A stretch of DNA of 64,000 bases from Dicyema japonicum (Eukaryota > Dicyemida > Rhombozoa > Dicyemidae). The notes beneath the pieces were generated by a model. It had not been told where the DNA came from, searched no databases, and saw nothing but the letters and a program-made list of their open reading frames with translations. The translations under genes and the position numbers were made by a program. The stretch lies in the NCBI GenBank assembly GCA_011109175.1, contig RDEW01000018.1, positions 985,583 to 1,049,582 of the forward strand, written 5' to 3'. Positions 22,553 through 33,569 of the stretch are shown here, piece after piece (positions within the stretch are counted from its first letter, which is position 1; each line of letters starts with the position of its first letter).

Positions 22553-22619
22553 CTAATAATATTTTTTTGAGTAAAATATTATTAGTTAAACTCACAATTA
22601 TTTTTTAGAGTACATGTGT

Positions 22620-23080
22620 CATATACACTCTAACCTACTCGAAACGCTACAAGGTGATCAGAGCTTCTCGAGACGCATGGACATTAAAGTTCATGAACCG
22701 AAGATAGGTCGGTATCATATTCTAAGACAAATAAGTTTTAGGGGTTATTGACGGATTCAAGAGCTCTTGGGTATGCGGTCCTGGCAGACTTCTTCAATTC
22801 ACTGAAATATCTGAACCACCATACAATCTCTCTGCTGGACATTAAAGTTCATGAACCGAAGATAGGTCGGTATCATATTCTAAGACAAATAAGTTTTAGG
22901 GGTTATTGACGGATTCAAGAGCTCTTGGGTATGCGGTCTTGGCAGACTTCTTCAATTCACTGAAATATCTGAACCACCATACAATCTCTCTGCTATCCTA
23001 TGCAGATGACCTCATCATCCAGCCAGTAATCGTTCTGGTTAACCGCAGTTTTCTAGGCTCAACTGAAACTGGATAGTGAG
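22620..23080 (+). mobile_element. degenerate RT fragment with YADD box
   Basis: One frame reads LGYAVLADFFNSLKYLNHH then ISLLSYADDLIIQPV near 22995-23030. YADD plus DLIIQ is the RT catalytic motif C. The preceding part is duplicated in tandem (22679-22836, 22837-22994), which disturbs the frame. The family is not determined. Confidence 0.55.
22679..22994. repeat. 158-bp tandem duplication, two copies
   Basis: 22679-22836 and 22837-22994 begin ggacattaaagttcatgaac and differ at about one base. Confidence 0.92.
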
Positions 23081-23399
23081 TACGTCTGGTTGACAGCCAC
23101 CTCTCAATATCGACGACAGAATCAAGCACTCGTCAAGAGAATTCCTTTCAATTTGGAAGAATCCATCCAAACTTTACTGGTAGGCCATAGCATTGGTTGT
23201 GGAGTATGCATCTTCTGCATGGAGATTCGCGTTATTGGATACCTCCGCTCTGATGCAGAAGGCTAAAACCCGATTCCCTGCACATTCTATGCATTTTTTT
23301 TAACAAGCCCATCTTTCACTAGAAGTGACTCCAGGGGTCCGGAATAGTTGTTCCTTATAATCTGTCTAGTGACCTCGTGTATAAGATTGGATTTGAACT

Positions 23400-23565
23400 T
23401 ATTGTAACTATTATCCCTCACGTGCAGCTTCTGACAGGTGATCCTCAAGTTCTTCAACTTTGGTGTGACGAGATTCGAATCCGATCTTATGTGCAGACAT
23501 TTCCTTTGTTCAGAAGTTCGGGTTTCCCATGTCCTCTAAATCTCTTATCACAAGAATGGATATTC
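23400..23565 (+). repeat. dispersed repeat DR1 (copy 2)
   Basis: Contains ggtgatcctcaagttcttc, gacgagattcgaatccgatc and gttcagaagttcgggtttcc in the DR1 order. The box gattcgaatcc matches a pol III B box. Confidence 0.55.
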
Positions 23566-24299
23566 CGTGAATAGAAGTATGCCACCACCTCAGCTTTCTG
23601 ACCAATTAACCCCAAATGGTCTATTTGACTTTGTGTCACAAATTTGGGTTAAATACCGTACTCCATGTCTATATTTAGTTCACAGTAAACTTGAAAAGTT
23701 CATTAATTAGTCTTATCATTCAGGTTAGGCAGGTTTATATTTTCAACCATTTCTGAGTTAACATAGAGTAATGGGGATTGACTTATTCTATACAGGTGTT
23801 TTAGGAGACCGAGTTCCCATCTTTGTGAAGCACATAAATCCATGGCTGTTGTTTCCCGCTGATGATTCTGAAAAATACACAACGTGAGCGGACTGACTTT
23901 GCATAACAGGCTTGATTAATTTTCTCTGAGGCAGAAAATATAAATCTCAGTGCCCCACGTGCGTTTTACTGTTAGTAATAGATAATTTAACACCCTCTAA
24001 GCCATCTCCCACCATACATGGTATCAGACTGATCAATCCCCGAGGCCGCATATTAATGCTTTAAGAGGTTGTACTGAGCCAGAAAACTGAGACAAAACTA
24101 AATTAAAGCACAAATCAACTAATTTTTTAGACATCAACCACTTTTAATGCTCATATAAGATCAAAGACTCGTTACCCCCTCTTTAGACACGTGTTATTAT
24201 TTCATCCTTTCTGCTGAGGAGTAGTAATGCTGTTGTTGCTAACTAACCAAATGAATTAATCCAAGACATCAAAGGTCTTCTCAACTTCTTGTTCTCTTT
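23566..24299. other. unassigned sequence
   Basis: No gene recognised. Short AT-rich and unique-looking segments. Confidence 0.3.
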
Positions 24300-24470
24300 T
24301 TTTTGCTAGCGTGTGAGTCCCTGAGACAATCCGGTTCCACAGTGATGAATCACCGATAACGCTGTCACTCGTCAATTCCAGAAGCGTCTTAGATGCGTAG
24401 AACTTTTAACAAAATAGACAGCAGCAAGATTTGAACCAATAGGTACTGGGTACACGTGACTTAGGAAGGG
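24300..24470 (-). repeat. dispersed repeat DR2, tRNA-like promoter on the minus strand
   Basis: Closely similar to 63350-63510: gtgtgagtccctgagacaat, gatgcgtagaacttttaa and cagcagcaagatttgaacca. The reverse complement of the last block carries ggttcaaatc, matching the pol III B box. This suggests a tRNA-derived SINE transcribed on the minus strand. Confidence 0.5.
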
Positions 24471-24619
24471 GGTTCAACAAAAGTAAAGATACATTGTCTT
24501 TCATTCCAGCGTTACCACTATAATTGTCGACAACCTCATTCTTTGATCAGACGTAGTCCTTAATGTGCAATTAATCATATTGGCAGGACTATTTATTATT
24601 ATTAGCAGCCCAGATTCAT

Positions 24620-24820
24620 AGTAACTGTCACCTCAGATGGGTGATCCTCTAAGCTCTTTCAATTGGAGTTGAACGAACCCTCCATGCATCAGAACTACTT
24701 TTTGCGCCTAAGACTTCGGGTTTTTGATGTTTCCTGACTCCGTCACCTCGTCCATGCTCACTAGAAGACGAGGGCTTTCATCAATCATAGGTACGTCAGC
24801 ACTTCAACCTTCCAACTTGG
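24620..24820 (+). repeat. dispersed repeat DR1 (copy 3)
   Basis: Contains gggtgatcctctaagctctt, ctaagacttcgggtttttga, cctcgtccatgctcactaga and gagggctttcatcaatcata, matching copies at 23.4 and 33.6 kb. Confidence 0.55.
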
Positions 24821-24885
24821 CAGGACTATTTAGGCAGTAAATCATAGTATCGACAATATATAAGCGAATGGCGGATAATCCTTAA

Positions 24886-25615
24886 ATGAGTACCAAAGTA
24901 GTGATGTTTTTGAGTAAAATAGAAATTTATAGAGAAGAAACCAGAACAGCCAAAGAAAGTGGAGCCAGAGAAAAAATTGGAACCGCCAAAGAAGGTGGAG
25001 GAAGAGAAAAAGCCCGAACCTAGAAAAAGCGTTAAGGGAAATATTCTGTCAGTCTTGACGCAACCTCAAATACAGGAATTCAAAGAAGTCGGTGATTTAC
25101 ATAAAGTAGGCTTTTAGTATCATCGACCAAAACAACGACGGAGTTGTGGATGTTAACGACTTGAGGACCACATTTGAGTCCTTTGGTTTCTTTAATGACT
25201 TATTTGAAGGATTAACCCCCGAGGAGGTTAGACTGAAGGAGATGCTAAGAGAAGCCAATGGACCCGTCAATTTTACATTATTTCTTAATTTATTTGGGGA
25301 GAAAATGGCAGGCAATAAATTATGTCATCAATTAGGGACCGACAGCGAGCAAACGTTGGTCAAATCTTTCAAAATGTTTGATAAAGAAGGGACCGGGATG
25401 ATTCAGGAAGATTAGTTTGATTTTGATAAATTTCCCTAGCTTGAAAAATTTACTAGAAAATATGGGAGACAATCTCACAGAAAAAGAAGTTCAATGTTAC
25501 TAATACTCAGTTGAAAGAAGCATGCAAGGACTTCACTATCAATAATAAGGGGGAGATAGATTATGTCAGCTATTCTAGGCTCATCAAAAGAGGAGAGGAC
25601 GACGTTAAGCCATAA
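24886..25615 (+). CDS. MYL9: myosin regulatory light chain, complete, 6 exons
   Basis: Regulatory light chains bind the myosin II neck and control its activity by phosphorylation. From ATG 24886, removing introns of 25, 22, 24, 25 and 22 nt leaves 612 nt, giving 203 aa ending in TAA 25613-25615. After an unusual Lys/Pro/Glu-rich N-terminal extension come TQPQIQEFKEAFSIIDQNND (first EF-hand with an intact D-N-D loop), GPVNFTLFLNLFGEKMAG, MFDKEGTGMIQEDYL, LLENMGDNLTEKE and KGEIDYVSYSRLIKRG. These match non-muscle/smooth RLC (MYL9/MYL12/sqh). The usual RATSNVF phosphosite region is replaced by RKSVKGNILSV, still with a basic residue before Ser. One intron is GC-AG. Confidence 0.94.
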
Positions 25616-25619
25616 CCAT

Positions 25620-26227
25620 TAATCTCACTTACTAACTACGTTAATTGAAATATACCTTTTTAGACGTTCACTCGGAAATAATGAATTTACAGGGAGTCGA
25701 CAAAAATAGGAAAAAGCCGATAACTAGGTAATTCCTCTCCCATTTCTCGATTCCCGGCTGTTTTCTTGAAATTCCTTCAGCTGGTGTCTGCAAGAAAGTT
25801 GATTTTTGAGGTGGGAATTCCGAGTCCTAGTTTTTAAAGCATATGGATTTGCAGCTGTTGACACACGATGATGATGTGGACTGCAGGGGTAGGGGGATCC
25901 GCAATTTGTAAACTGATTGCGCTAAATTTCTCCACTTGTATGAGAGAAAATCAACTCTACACAACTTCGTGCCCACACGTGCTATTCAAACCTCCAGGGA
26001 CAACAAAATACTAAGGACAGACCTCCTGAAACTCGTCGTTATCAAGGACCGTCAAAGTGGAACTGATGTGGGTATGCTCATTAATGGGTGGAAGAGGAGT
26101 GCAGGATCTCTGAGAGATCTTTTTTGACTGGCTAATAAGATAATTTAACATCCTCCAAATAAGCTCATATGATACTCCTTTACATCAGCCTTGTCTGTCT
26201 ATGATCGAAATTGTATCGAGGACTTAG
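25620..26227. other. unassigned sequence, possible eroded RTE-like fragment
   Basis: Near 26020-26125 a frame reads LKLVVIKDRQSGTDVGMLIN then GWKRSAGSL. It faintly resembles the L-KDL..DLDMLR..GWKRL end of the RTE-like family. Otherwise nothing recognised. Confidence 0.25.
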
Positions 26228-27220
26228 AACAACCTTAGAAGACTTTTGTGCTCCCATTTTATATTATCTAGGATACTCTCACGAGAGAAGGAACGAATCT
26301 GTATCGAATTGGAGAATCTTAGAATTTCTAATTTATTCTAAAAACAAGGCAGTATAAGGCCAACAACACGTGCCGAAACCCCTTTCCCAAGAAAACGGAT
26401 GACAGATTCCGCGTAATCCTGAAACTTTCGCAGTCGAACATTTCTTTGTTAAGAAACATCGACCATTTATGTTTTAAAGTCCCCCGTTTTCGCATAAAAG
26501 ACAAAATGACGGACGGGTCATATTCGTAGAGACATTGAGTGCAATATAGCCACGTCATCAGCTCAACCTTCCACCAATTGACCAACATAACTGTTGATAG
26601 ACGTGGAACCTTGCATTGAAGTCAAATCACTTGGGATGCCCAGAAAGGGTCGAGAGTTAAAAAGAAATAAAAAAGTCTCGAAGGACATTCAATCAAAATA
26701 TCGGGGATTGAGTGGCTTATCTGGAAGAGAGAAGGATAATGAAGAGAGGAGATGATTCATCGGACTGATTTCTATACAAATTTTGAGAGTAAAAATAAAC
26801 AAGAAACACATCAAATTTTTTATTCAAAAATTATTTGTTGTGGGCGTTCCTNAACAACCTTAGAAGACTTTTATGCTCCCATCTTAAATTATCTAGGATA
26901 CTCTCACAAGAGAAGGAACGAATCTGTATGGAATTGGAGAATCTTAACATTTCCAACTTATTCTAAAAACAATATTCGAGGCAGTTTAAGGCCAACAACA
27001 CGTGCCGAAACCCCTTTCCCAAGAAAACGGATGACAGATTCCGCGTAATTCTGAAACATCGGGGATTGAGTGGCTTATCTGGGGGAGATGGTTCATCGGA
27101 CTGATTTCTATACAAATATTGAGGGGAAACATGATCCAATTTTGAGAGTAAAAATAAACAAGAAACACATCAAATTTTGTATTCAAAAATTTGTAAAAAA
27201 TTATTTGTTGTGTGCGTTCC
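26228..27220. repeat. two divergent versions of one region around a single N (26228-26851, 26853-27220)
   Basis: aacaaccttagaagactttt, aaacccctttcccaagaaaa, tcggggattgagtggcttat and aaataaacaagaaacacatc occur in the same order on both sides of the N at 26852, with different internal gaps. The right version carries the 3' end of the INO80C gene and the left carries a copy of that end (attatttgttgtg near 26830). This looks like two haplotypes or an unmerged overlap. Confidence 0.8.
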
Positions 27221-27579
27221 TTAAAGACAGATAAGCGCTGACAGCATCAGCCGATAGTTGTCGGATGACTTGGTACTCTGACGAATTAGCGAATCTCAAA
27301 CACGTGGCAGGATCAGTGTAGGAAGCAGGAATTCCTGAGATGTCAGAATAACGTTTATAGGGTCTTTTAGAGTTCCCCACCTCGAACGAATCGTCTGAAT
27401 GACTAATAAAGGTACAATGATATATATTGTTGGTGGATTTTTCTGCCTGCAATATTTGTCGTAGATATCGGTGATTCCGCCATTTCTTCTGTCTTTCCGG
27501 TAAATTTGCCTTTTACGTGAAAATAACTGAATACCTGATATTCGGGTTGTTTGAATGAATATTTAGTAGTGGTGACCAT
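27201..27579 (-). CDS. INO80C: INO80 complex subunit C (IES6-like), YL1-C domain
   Basis: INO80C/Ies6 is a small subunit of the INO80 nucleosome remodeller. From ATG 27577-27579 a 25-nt intron (after KYSFKQPEYQ) is removed, leaving 354 nt and 117 aa, ending in TAA at 27201. The protein shows QKKWRNHRYLRQILQAE (the family's W-K-N-L-K-QIL helix). It is followed by the YL1-C domain KRYSDISGIPASYTDP, CLRFANSSEYQVIRQLS and AVSAYLSLRNA, closely matching human KKYSDVSGLLANYTDP and VTGYLALRKA. It is shorter than the human protein (about 190 aa) because the N-terminal low-complexity part is missing. Confidence 0.92.
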
Positions 27580-27699
27580 CACAAAATATCAAAATTCAAA
27601 TATAATAAATATTTAAATTATTTATTTTTTCGATTTTATTTATTAATAATTTTGACGACTAATGAGGATAAAGAAGGAGGTGTTATGTCTTCCTCAAGA
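27580..27699. other. AT-rich upstream region of INO80C
   Basis: AT-rich; probably promoter-bearing. No defined motif. Confidence 0.3.
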
Positions 27700-27850
27700 G
27701 TCAAGTATGCAAGTCACAGAGGCTCGCTTGAATCTGTTTAGTCACATTGTTGGCGCTATCAAACAACCAAATATCTCTGCGGGGGACTACTTCCAAAGAT
27801 TTGGGGAAAGTTCCATTGACGCGTCATATAGCATTTCTTAATGTTCTCTT
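27700..27850 (+). mobile_element. RTE-like fragment
   Basis: A frame reads MQVTEARLNLFSHIVGAIKQ then PNISAGDYFQRFGES. It aligns with DARWRLFGHVLRMDLAAPAN of the RTE-like family. Degenerate and short. Confidence 0.45.
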
Positions 27851-28625
27851 TGGAATTCGAGCCTGTGAAAGGAACGCTGGAGAGCTGGAAAGACTTCATT
27901 GATGGAATCTGTCTTCTAATAAATGAGAGTAAATTAGCTGGTTAAGACGATCATCAAGACGCAGTACATGTAGTATTGTAAATTATGATAATATCGAACA
28001 AACTCTAGCTACTGGTGTTTTCCAAAAATAAACCCATGTGCCTATGCTCATTGAAAGGAGATTTAAACATTGCTGAGTTTAAATGTTCTGATAAATGGAT
28101 TTTCAATTTTTGTAAACGACATCACCTAACAAGTAGGCGAATAACGCATGTAGGGTAACAAGATAATCGGCCTATCGAAAAAAAGGGAATTACTGATTAT
28201 TTGTTGGCATTGTTTTTTTGGCATGGACTTATTTTCGGAAGGGCCTATATTTCGGAACACGTAGGAGATTTTAACCATTTCCAACAGCCATTTTTTGAAC
28301 TTTTTCGAATACGTCGAGTAAGAAGTTAATGGTAAACAACTATTTATGTGTACCCAATGCTCACGGTCTCAAGTAATTCCGAGCACAAGTCCATCCGTAA
28401 TAAAAGTTATGGGAACCCTTCCAAGAAATGATTCAGTTATGGGAACCCTGCAGAATGAGTGAAAAAATGATCCCTTTGATGCCTTTCTTGCATTGGACGC
28501 CTTCCAAGACGGGTGTATCGAGGTGGTCAAATAAATATAAAATTCTATAAATTATTTTAATTTTTTTTAAAATATTTTGCTAAATAACATAATCAAATCA
28601 ACAACTGTTGCCTAGTAAAACTCAA
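27851..28625. other. no gene seen
   Basis: Unassigned, becoming very AT-rich before the MORN5 start. Confidence 0.3.
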
Positions 28626-29285
28626 ATGGAGTATATTGGATCGTGTTATGAGGGGGAGAGGAACAACGGAAGGTTACACAATTTCGTAGCATTTTTAAAG
28701 GCTGGAAGGGCGTGGAAAGTATTACTTTCCGACGGAAACTCATTATGAAGGAGAGCTGACTGACGGAATGTTTCACGGAAGGGGGACTTTATTTTTCCCA
28801 GGAAGAGGTAAGTTTGTTGGAAGATGGGAATACGGAGTCGCAGTCGAAGTTCATTAAAGTCATCATTTTCAGGGAACCTATATTTTCGCTGATGGTTTGG
28901 AATACAAAGAAAAAGACTGGAAATACTGCACATTTGCAGACAGAAGATACTACAGTGAGATTTGCAACGGTCTCCGGCCCTCAGGTACTCCCTGTGGTCA
29001 TCATCCCTTTAAAGGTCGATCACAGGTTACAAATCTTCACCCGCCAAGAGAAATCTTCAAGAATCACTACGAGTGTAAAGAAGGGTTCTACGATCCTCAA
29101 AAACGAATAATATTTGACTACAATGGCGAGTTCTTGGAGAACGCAGGCATTGTAATTCAATTATTAAAGACGACGACTACCACGCATGGATTGTGGAAAA
29201 TTGTCGCAAAGGCTGGGACGAGTGGGTTGGTCACCCAGTCTCCACAAATGACCCTTTTATCGAAAAATCCCCAATTAACAAATAA
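28626..29285 (+). CDS. MORN5: MORN repeat-containing protein 5, complete, 5 exons
   Basis: MORN5 is a small conserved MORN-repeat protein associated with cilia and flagella. From ATG 28626, removing introns of 28, 24, 30 and 23 nt leaves 555 nt, giving 184 aa ending in TAA 29283-29285. MORN repeats are visible ([74 protein letters not shown]). The family-specific C-terminal part follows: [45 protein letters not shown] and [11 protein letters not shown]. It matches human MORN5 along its whole length and extends about 12 residues beyond. The last intron is GC-AG. Confidence 0.94.
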
Positions 29286-29699
29286 AGTTATTTAGACTAA
29301 CCATTACCACTAAGAAAGTCGATATTATACTCTAGCACGTGTCTCTCTAACCAATCGACTCCTTGTCTGTGGTGGAAACCCGCATAGTCAAACACGCTTT
29401 ATTGACACACAAGAAGTCCATTTCTAGGACAGAAAGTAGCTAGGATGTCCTTGGCACGTTCCACCTCAAGATTTTCACGATCTTAACCTCGTGGGCTCTC
29501 GGATCTAACTATCTAACCTTGTTGCGATAAAAAAAGGGGAAGTCGATAAAAGGGACGGCTGACTAAGAGCTGCTGCCCGCAATTAAATTTTTGTTCACAA
29601 CCTATCGTGTTTTTTTTATTTTATAAGGAATTTATTATTTAAAGTTTATTTATTTTTAAATTTATTTATTTAAATTGGAATAAAGACGAAATTATATAA
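29286..29699. other. no gene seen
   Basis: Unassigned, then strongly AT-rich at 29600-29700. Confidence 0.3.
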
Positions 29700-30050
29700 A
29701 TTAAAAAGTTAACTTATTTTTTGGCGGTCGTCCTTCTAAAAATATAAAACCGGAATACTTTTTTGAAAATTGTCGATTTACACTGGGAACTGCTGCAATT
29801 TAAAAATTTGCTAACTTTTCCCAGAACTTCCTGCAGAAGTAGATTTTTCAACTTCCTAAAAACATCTAAACCCATAGTTTACATCGTCCATCTCAAGTTC
29901 CTCCTTCTCCTTTGCCATGTCTTTAATGTCCTCGTCGTTCATCATTTGGAGTGATTTAGACTGCAATGTAACCAACCAACTCCAAACGTGGATGTTAGAA
30001 ACTTCGCAGTAATCCGCCTGTTTTGACATCTTTAAAAGTCTATTTATTTT
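29700..30050 (-). CDS. possible C-terminal exon(s) of the PPP4R4-like gene or separate small gene
   Basis: The minus strand reads MSKQADYCE, then a 42-nt GT-AG segment that is also in frame, then LQMMNDEDIKDMAKEKEELE. Human PPP4R4 has a similar charged segment after its HEAT part, so this may be its tail. It could also be an independent short gene with its own ATG. Downstream exon choices are ambiguous. Confidence 0.35.
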
Positions 30051-32372
30051 TTAAACATTTGATACTTCCTTCATTGAGGAAGCGGTTTCGACGTCAGTCT
30101 CCATTATGAAGGCCTCCCTCAGAGAAATTTTCAGTTTGGCTATGAGGTCGACTTCTTCGGGTTTTATGCAGCGACGGCAGTCCATGATTGTGGGACATAC
30201 ACTGTAGCGGACTATTGTGATGGGGTCGTTGAGAAGACTGATCAGATGGGGGACAAAATATTTCTTGTTAAACTCCCTGGAAAATATTTTGAAGGAACTT
30301 TTGACAATCTCAATGAAGGATATTCTCAGATAGCAGCTTGTGCTCAGACAAAACTCTTTGATAAAATTTATGAGGCACCGTTTATGAGTTTGTTTATGTA
30401 CTCCTGCTTTCTGTGACGTTGTTTGGTGTATCTGATGATCATCAGGATTAGTACTCCGTAGCAGTTGATCACAGGGAGAGGGAGCTAAATTATGCAAACA
30501 TACAACTGAGCCTTTCAGGTGAGTCCAAATAAGGGGGACAAATTTTTGGTTGATTACGTTTTGGGGGAAAGCCTGCCAACATTTCATGAACTGTTCCACG
30601 TAAACGAGGTGCAACTGCCAAGCATAATGCTCAACTAAGAGAGCCTCAACGTCCTGGAAGATTCTCACAAATTCATTGATTAAGTACGCCTCGAATAAAC
30701 CTCCAAAATACATTTTCTGCTTTGTTGTGCTTGCATTGCAGAAAAGTATTGGTGATGTCCCCCAGGTTGGGGACAATCTCGCTAACGATCTATATTAACG
30801 GATTCAGTTAACTTCAAAGTCTTTCAAATTGCACAAATCGACGAATATCTGCCGAACAGAGCCACAATCGGTGCCCAATGTTAGAATAATCTACTTTGCC
30901 TCCACTGACAACCTCGTAGAAGCCCTTGGAAAGAGTTTTCTTTATTTGAATGGTTCCTTCAGAAGTGAGGACTTTGAGGCACTGGAAAAGATGACTTTGG
31001 AACAGTCTCCTTCCTATAATTTTTGAGATTTTCTGGAATTACAAATATCTCAAACTCCGATGTTTTTTGCCACTCCTTCTTTGAAGGTCAGAGACTTTGA
31101 AATCTTGTGGGGGTTCTAAAATGCTCAAAATCGTGACCTTATCCTCAAAGAAGCAAAGTTTGGAAAAATATTCGACAAAGTCCACAATTTGGTTCTCACT
31201 CAGATCGTCTAGAATACATTCACCTCAGAACTCTTCATATTTCCCAGAATTGTCCCGTAGTTGGTTACGATAGTGTGCAGAGTCTCCTCCAGCCTTTCGA
31301 AGGATTCTTGGAAAAGCTTCCAAATGTTTGAAATACAGCGTTGTTTGACGTCTAAAATGACCACGTGGACGTACCTGAGGTCAGTAGAGGGAATACTTCA
31401 GCTAAAGTCTCAATTGCCGCCGATTTGACGGTAACGGAGTCGTCTTTGAGAAGTTCAACTAGTTCGGGGAATATCATCGAAGTCGTATTTTGCTTGCTGA
31501 GATATATCCCCCAAAAATACCTGATTAAGTAGGCGATCTTCCCGAGCTCCTTGCACATGGCTGCCCGCACATCATATTCGACGTCTTGGCAAAGATCTCT
31601 GACAAGACGAAAAAGTTGGTCCACGATTCTGCAATGGTTGTACAAGAGAACGGTTTTTTCTGAACTTTCTTCAGTCCAGCCTTGATGAGTCGACAGCTGA
31701 AGACCCTGCTTTGGATGGACTTTGAGATGTGAGCGTTAGAGATAATTATGGGCACAATCTTGGAGGTGGTCGCCTCCTCAGTCAAACGAGAAGATATCTC
31801 TACAAGACCGTCAAACCAAAATGTCGAATTTTCTGGAATACAGAGAACCCCCACCTTCGCTGTTCTCAGATATTCCCACCAGAAATATGGGGAGGAAATG
31901 TTCCGTGTATTTCTCAGAACTCATCACCTTAGATGACGCAATCTTTACGGAGACATTGCAGAGTAAATTTTGGAGAATCAGTCCATAATGAATCATGGAA
32001 TCCTAAAATGACCCCCATCGCCAACTTTAAGGAGTGGAATAACTCTACTTCCGCAGTCTTCGAGGTCATCTTCCACTAAAGTCTCAAGCTTCTGGACAGC
32101 ACTATACTTTTGAACTTCCATCTCACTCCTAAAGTACTCATGCAACGCCGTGCATCCCCATGCTACAATATTGGGGGATCTGTTACTAAGCAATGGGCAA
32201 CAGCAATCAGCAGTAATATAGCAACCTTAGAAGAATAACGGTCTTTTCGACTTCCGAGGCATGTTCGGGGATTACTAGATATTCCCTATCTTTCTCGCTC
32301 TAAAAGATTATGCAATAATAGAACTTCCAAGGTTTTGGGGACCTTTTCGAATTCAAAGTCTGAGAGATCCAT
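30051..32372 (-). CDS. PPP4R4: protein phosphatase 4 regulatory subunit 4 (PPP4R4)-like HEAT protein
   Basis: PPP4R4 is a HEAT-repeat partner of the PP4 catalytic subunit. From ATG 32370-32372 the frame reads MDLSDFEFEKVPKTLE, then a 25-nt intron, then SEKDREYLVIPEHASEVEKT. Later blocks are VRDLCQDVEYDVRAAMCKEL and FPELVELLKDDSVTVKSAAI (31.6-31.4 kb; human VKSLCQDVEYEVRSCMCRQL and LPELIELSRDEGSSVRLAAF). They are followed by FQCLKVLTSEGTIQIKKTL, WQLHLVYVEQFMKCWQ and FFV-type block KKYFVPHLISLLNDPITIVR. Small introns join these (for example 23 nt after SRVIPLLK). A stop lies at 30051, but a 36-nt intron there could extend the protein into a Glu/Lys-rich exon near 29890-30020. Not every junction was resolved. 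Confidence 0.85.
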
Positions 32373-32899
32373 GAATTAAAGCAATGTGGCGCAATTAATT
32401 ATTTATAGCCGATTTAAACGTGATGTGAACATAAATTCGATTTATTCGATTTATCAGAAACCATGGTTATTCTCAACTGCACTTTTATGGCCCATTTCCT
32501 TAATATTGATAATTTGTGCCCCTTGAAAATAGAACATCTCGAAAATTCCATAAAGCATTGGCTGCGGTTTTAGCGGCACATGTCAAAATTTAGACTGCGG
32601 AAAAGTCGGTCAAACTTTATTATCAAGAACGGCGGGAGTTAATAATCAAACTAACAAGTTCCTGTGTCTCCTCGGGATAGACCTGTCTACGTTTCCCCTA
32701 ATGTAGTGACATGTGACTCGACGTTTTCTATATCCAAAGTCTCCTGAATCCATCATTTCGTTCATTCAAACAAGAAGGGGAATTGGAGATCACAACTATT
32801 TGAGGAGATGGAGACATTCGTAGCATAGAGATGGGTCACCACCTCGCCCATCCGACGAAAATCAAGCTTTTAAGGGTCCTAAATAAATTGTGAATTTCA
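32373..32899. other. unassigned sequence
   Basis: AT-rich promoter side of PPP4R4, then sequence with a diffuse repeat (ctcctcgggatagacctgtc) shared with 18.9 kb. Confidence 0.3.
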
Positions 32900-32929
32900 T
32901 CCTGGACCGACGGAAAGTGAGTTTGATTA

Positions 32930-33060
32930 AGGTAGCTCCCCTGGCTCATAGGGCGTATTTCCTCACAGACCCTCAGGGTAAATGCCTTCTCAATTATGAG
33001 AGCAGTCAGTGGGTGTCAACTGTCTGTGTTTATTAATAAAAAACACTAAATCGAACAATT
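32930..33060 (+). mobile_element. 3' end of the Cys-rich-C-terminus retrotransposon family
   Basis: ctcaattatgagagcagtca followed by gggtgtcaactgtctgtg matches 4105-4150, the end of copy 1 (frames NAFSIMRAVSGC and SFSIMRAASSC). Short relic. Confidence 0.5.
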
Positions 33061-33569
33061 ACTTAATAGATTTTATAACAAAGGCAGATTTTGCTATTTT
33101 TTAGTCGAAAGTGGACACTTTACGTTTCATATGGGAGATGTCACTAAAGGGGGTGATCACTAGAAGGAAGGCTTTCAATTCAATAAAAACTAGTTTGTAA
33201 GTCTTTACTAAAGGAGATTTGATAGGCGCGGTCCAATTTTGTGGTCCAAAATTATTTGATTTTTAAAGTTGATTGAACTCATTTGCTCATGCCGAATAGT
33301 CTCAAAAATCTCTTTACATTACTATTTTTGACGACATGAAGAGACCCAAATATGGCTTAATGAAATTGGAGTAACTATCAGGAAATCTAAAATCTGTGGA
33401 CGGGTTTGTCTCCACATTCTTTAAGTCAGTGGATCTTCTCCAGATCATTGGAATGTTCAATCATAAATTCTATAGTAGCGTCGAAGAAAACGCTGAAGAG
33501 CATGTTCGTGAATATATGCACGGTTCCGAGGATATCCCCCACCACAATTAACAACATACGCATTATTTA
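33061..33569. other. unassigned sequence
   Basis: No gene or clear repeat recognised. Confidence 0.3.

Noticed and set aside
31729-31936. Plus-strand open frames inside the PPP4R4-like gene
   Set aside because: They overlap well-supported minus-strand HEAT-repeat exons and show no similarity of their own.
30051-32372. PP2A scaffold subunit A (PPP2R1)
   Set aside because: The CQDVEYDVRAAMC and KYFVPHLISLLNDP blocks align with PPP4R4 rather than with the regular 39-residue HEAT repeats of PPP2R1.
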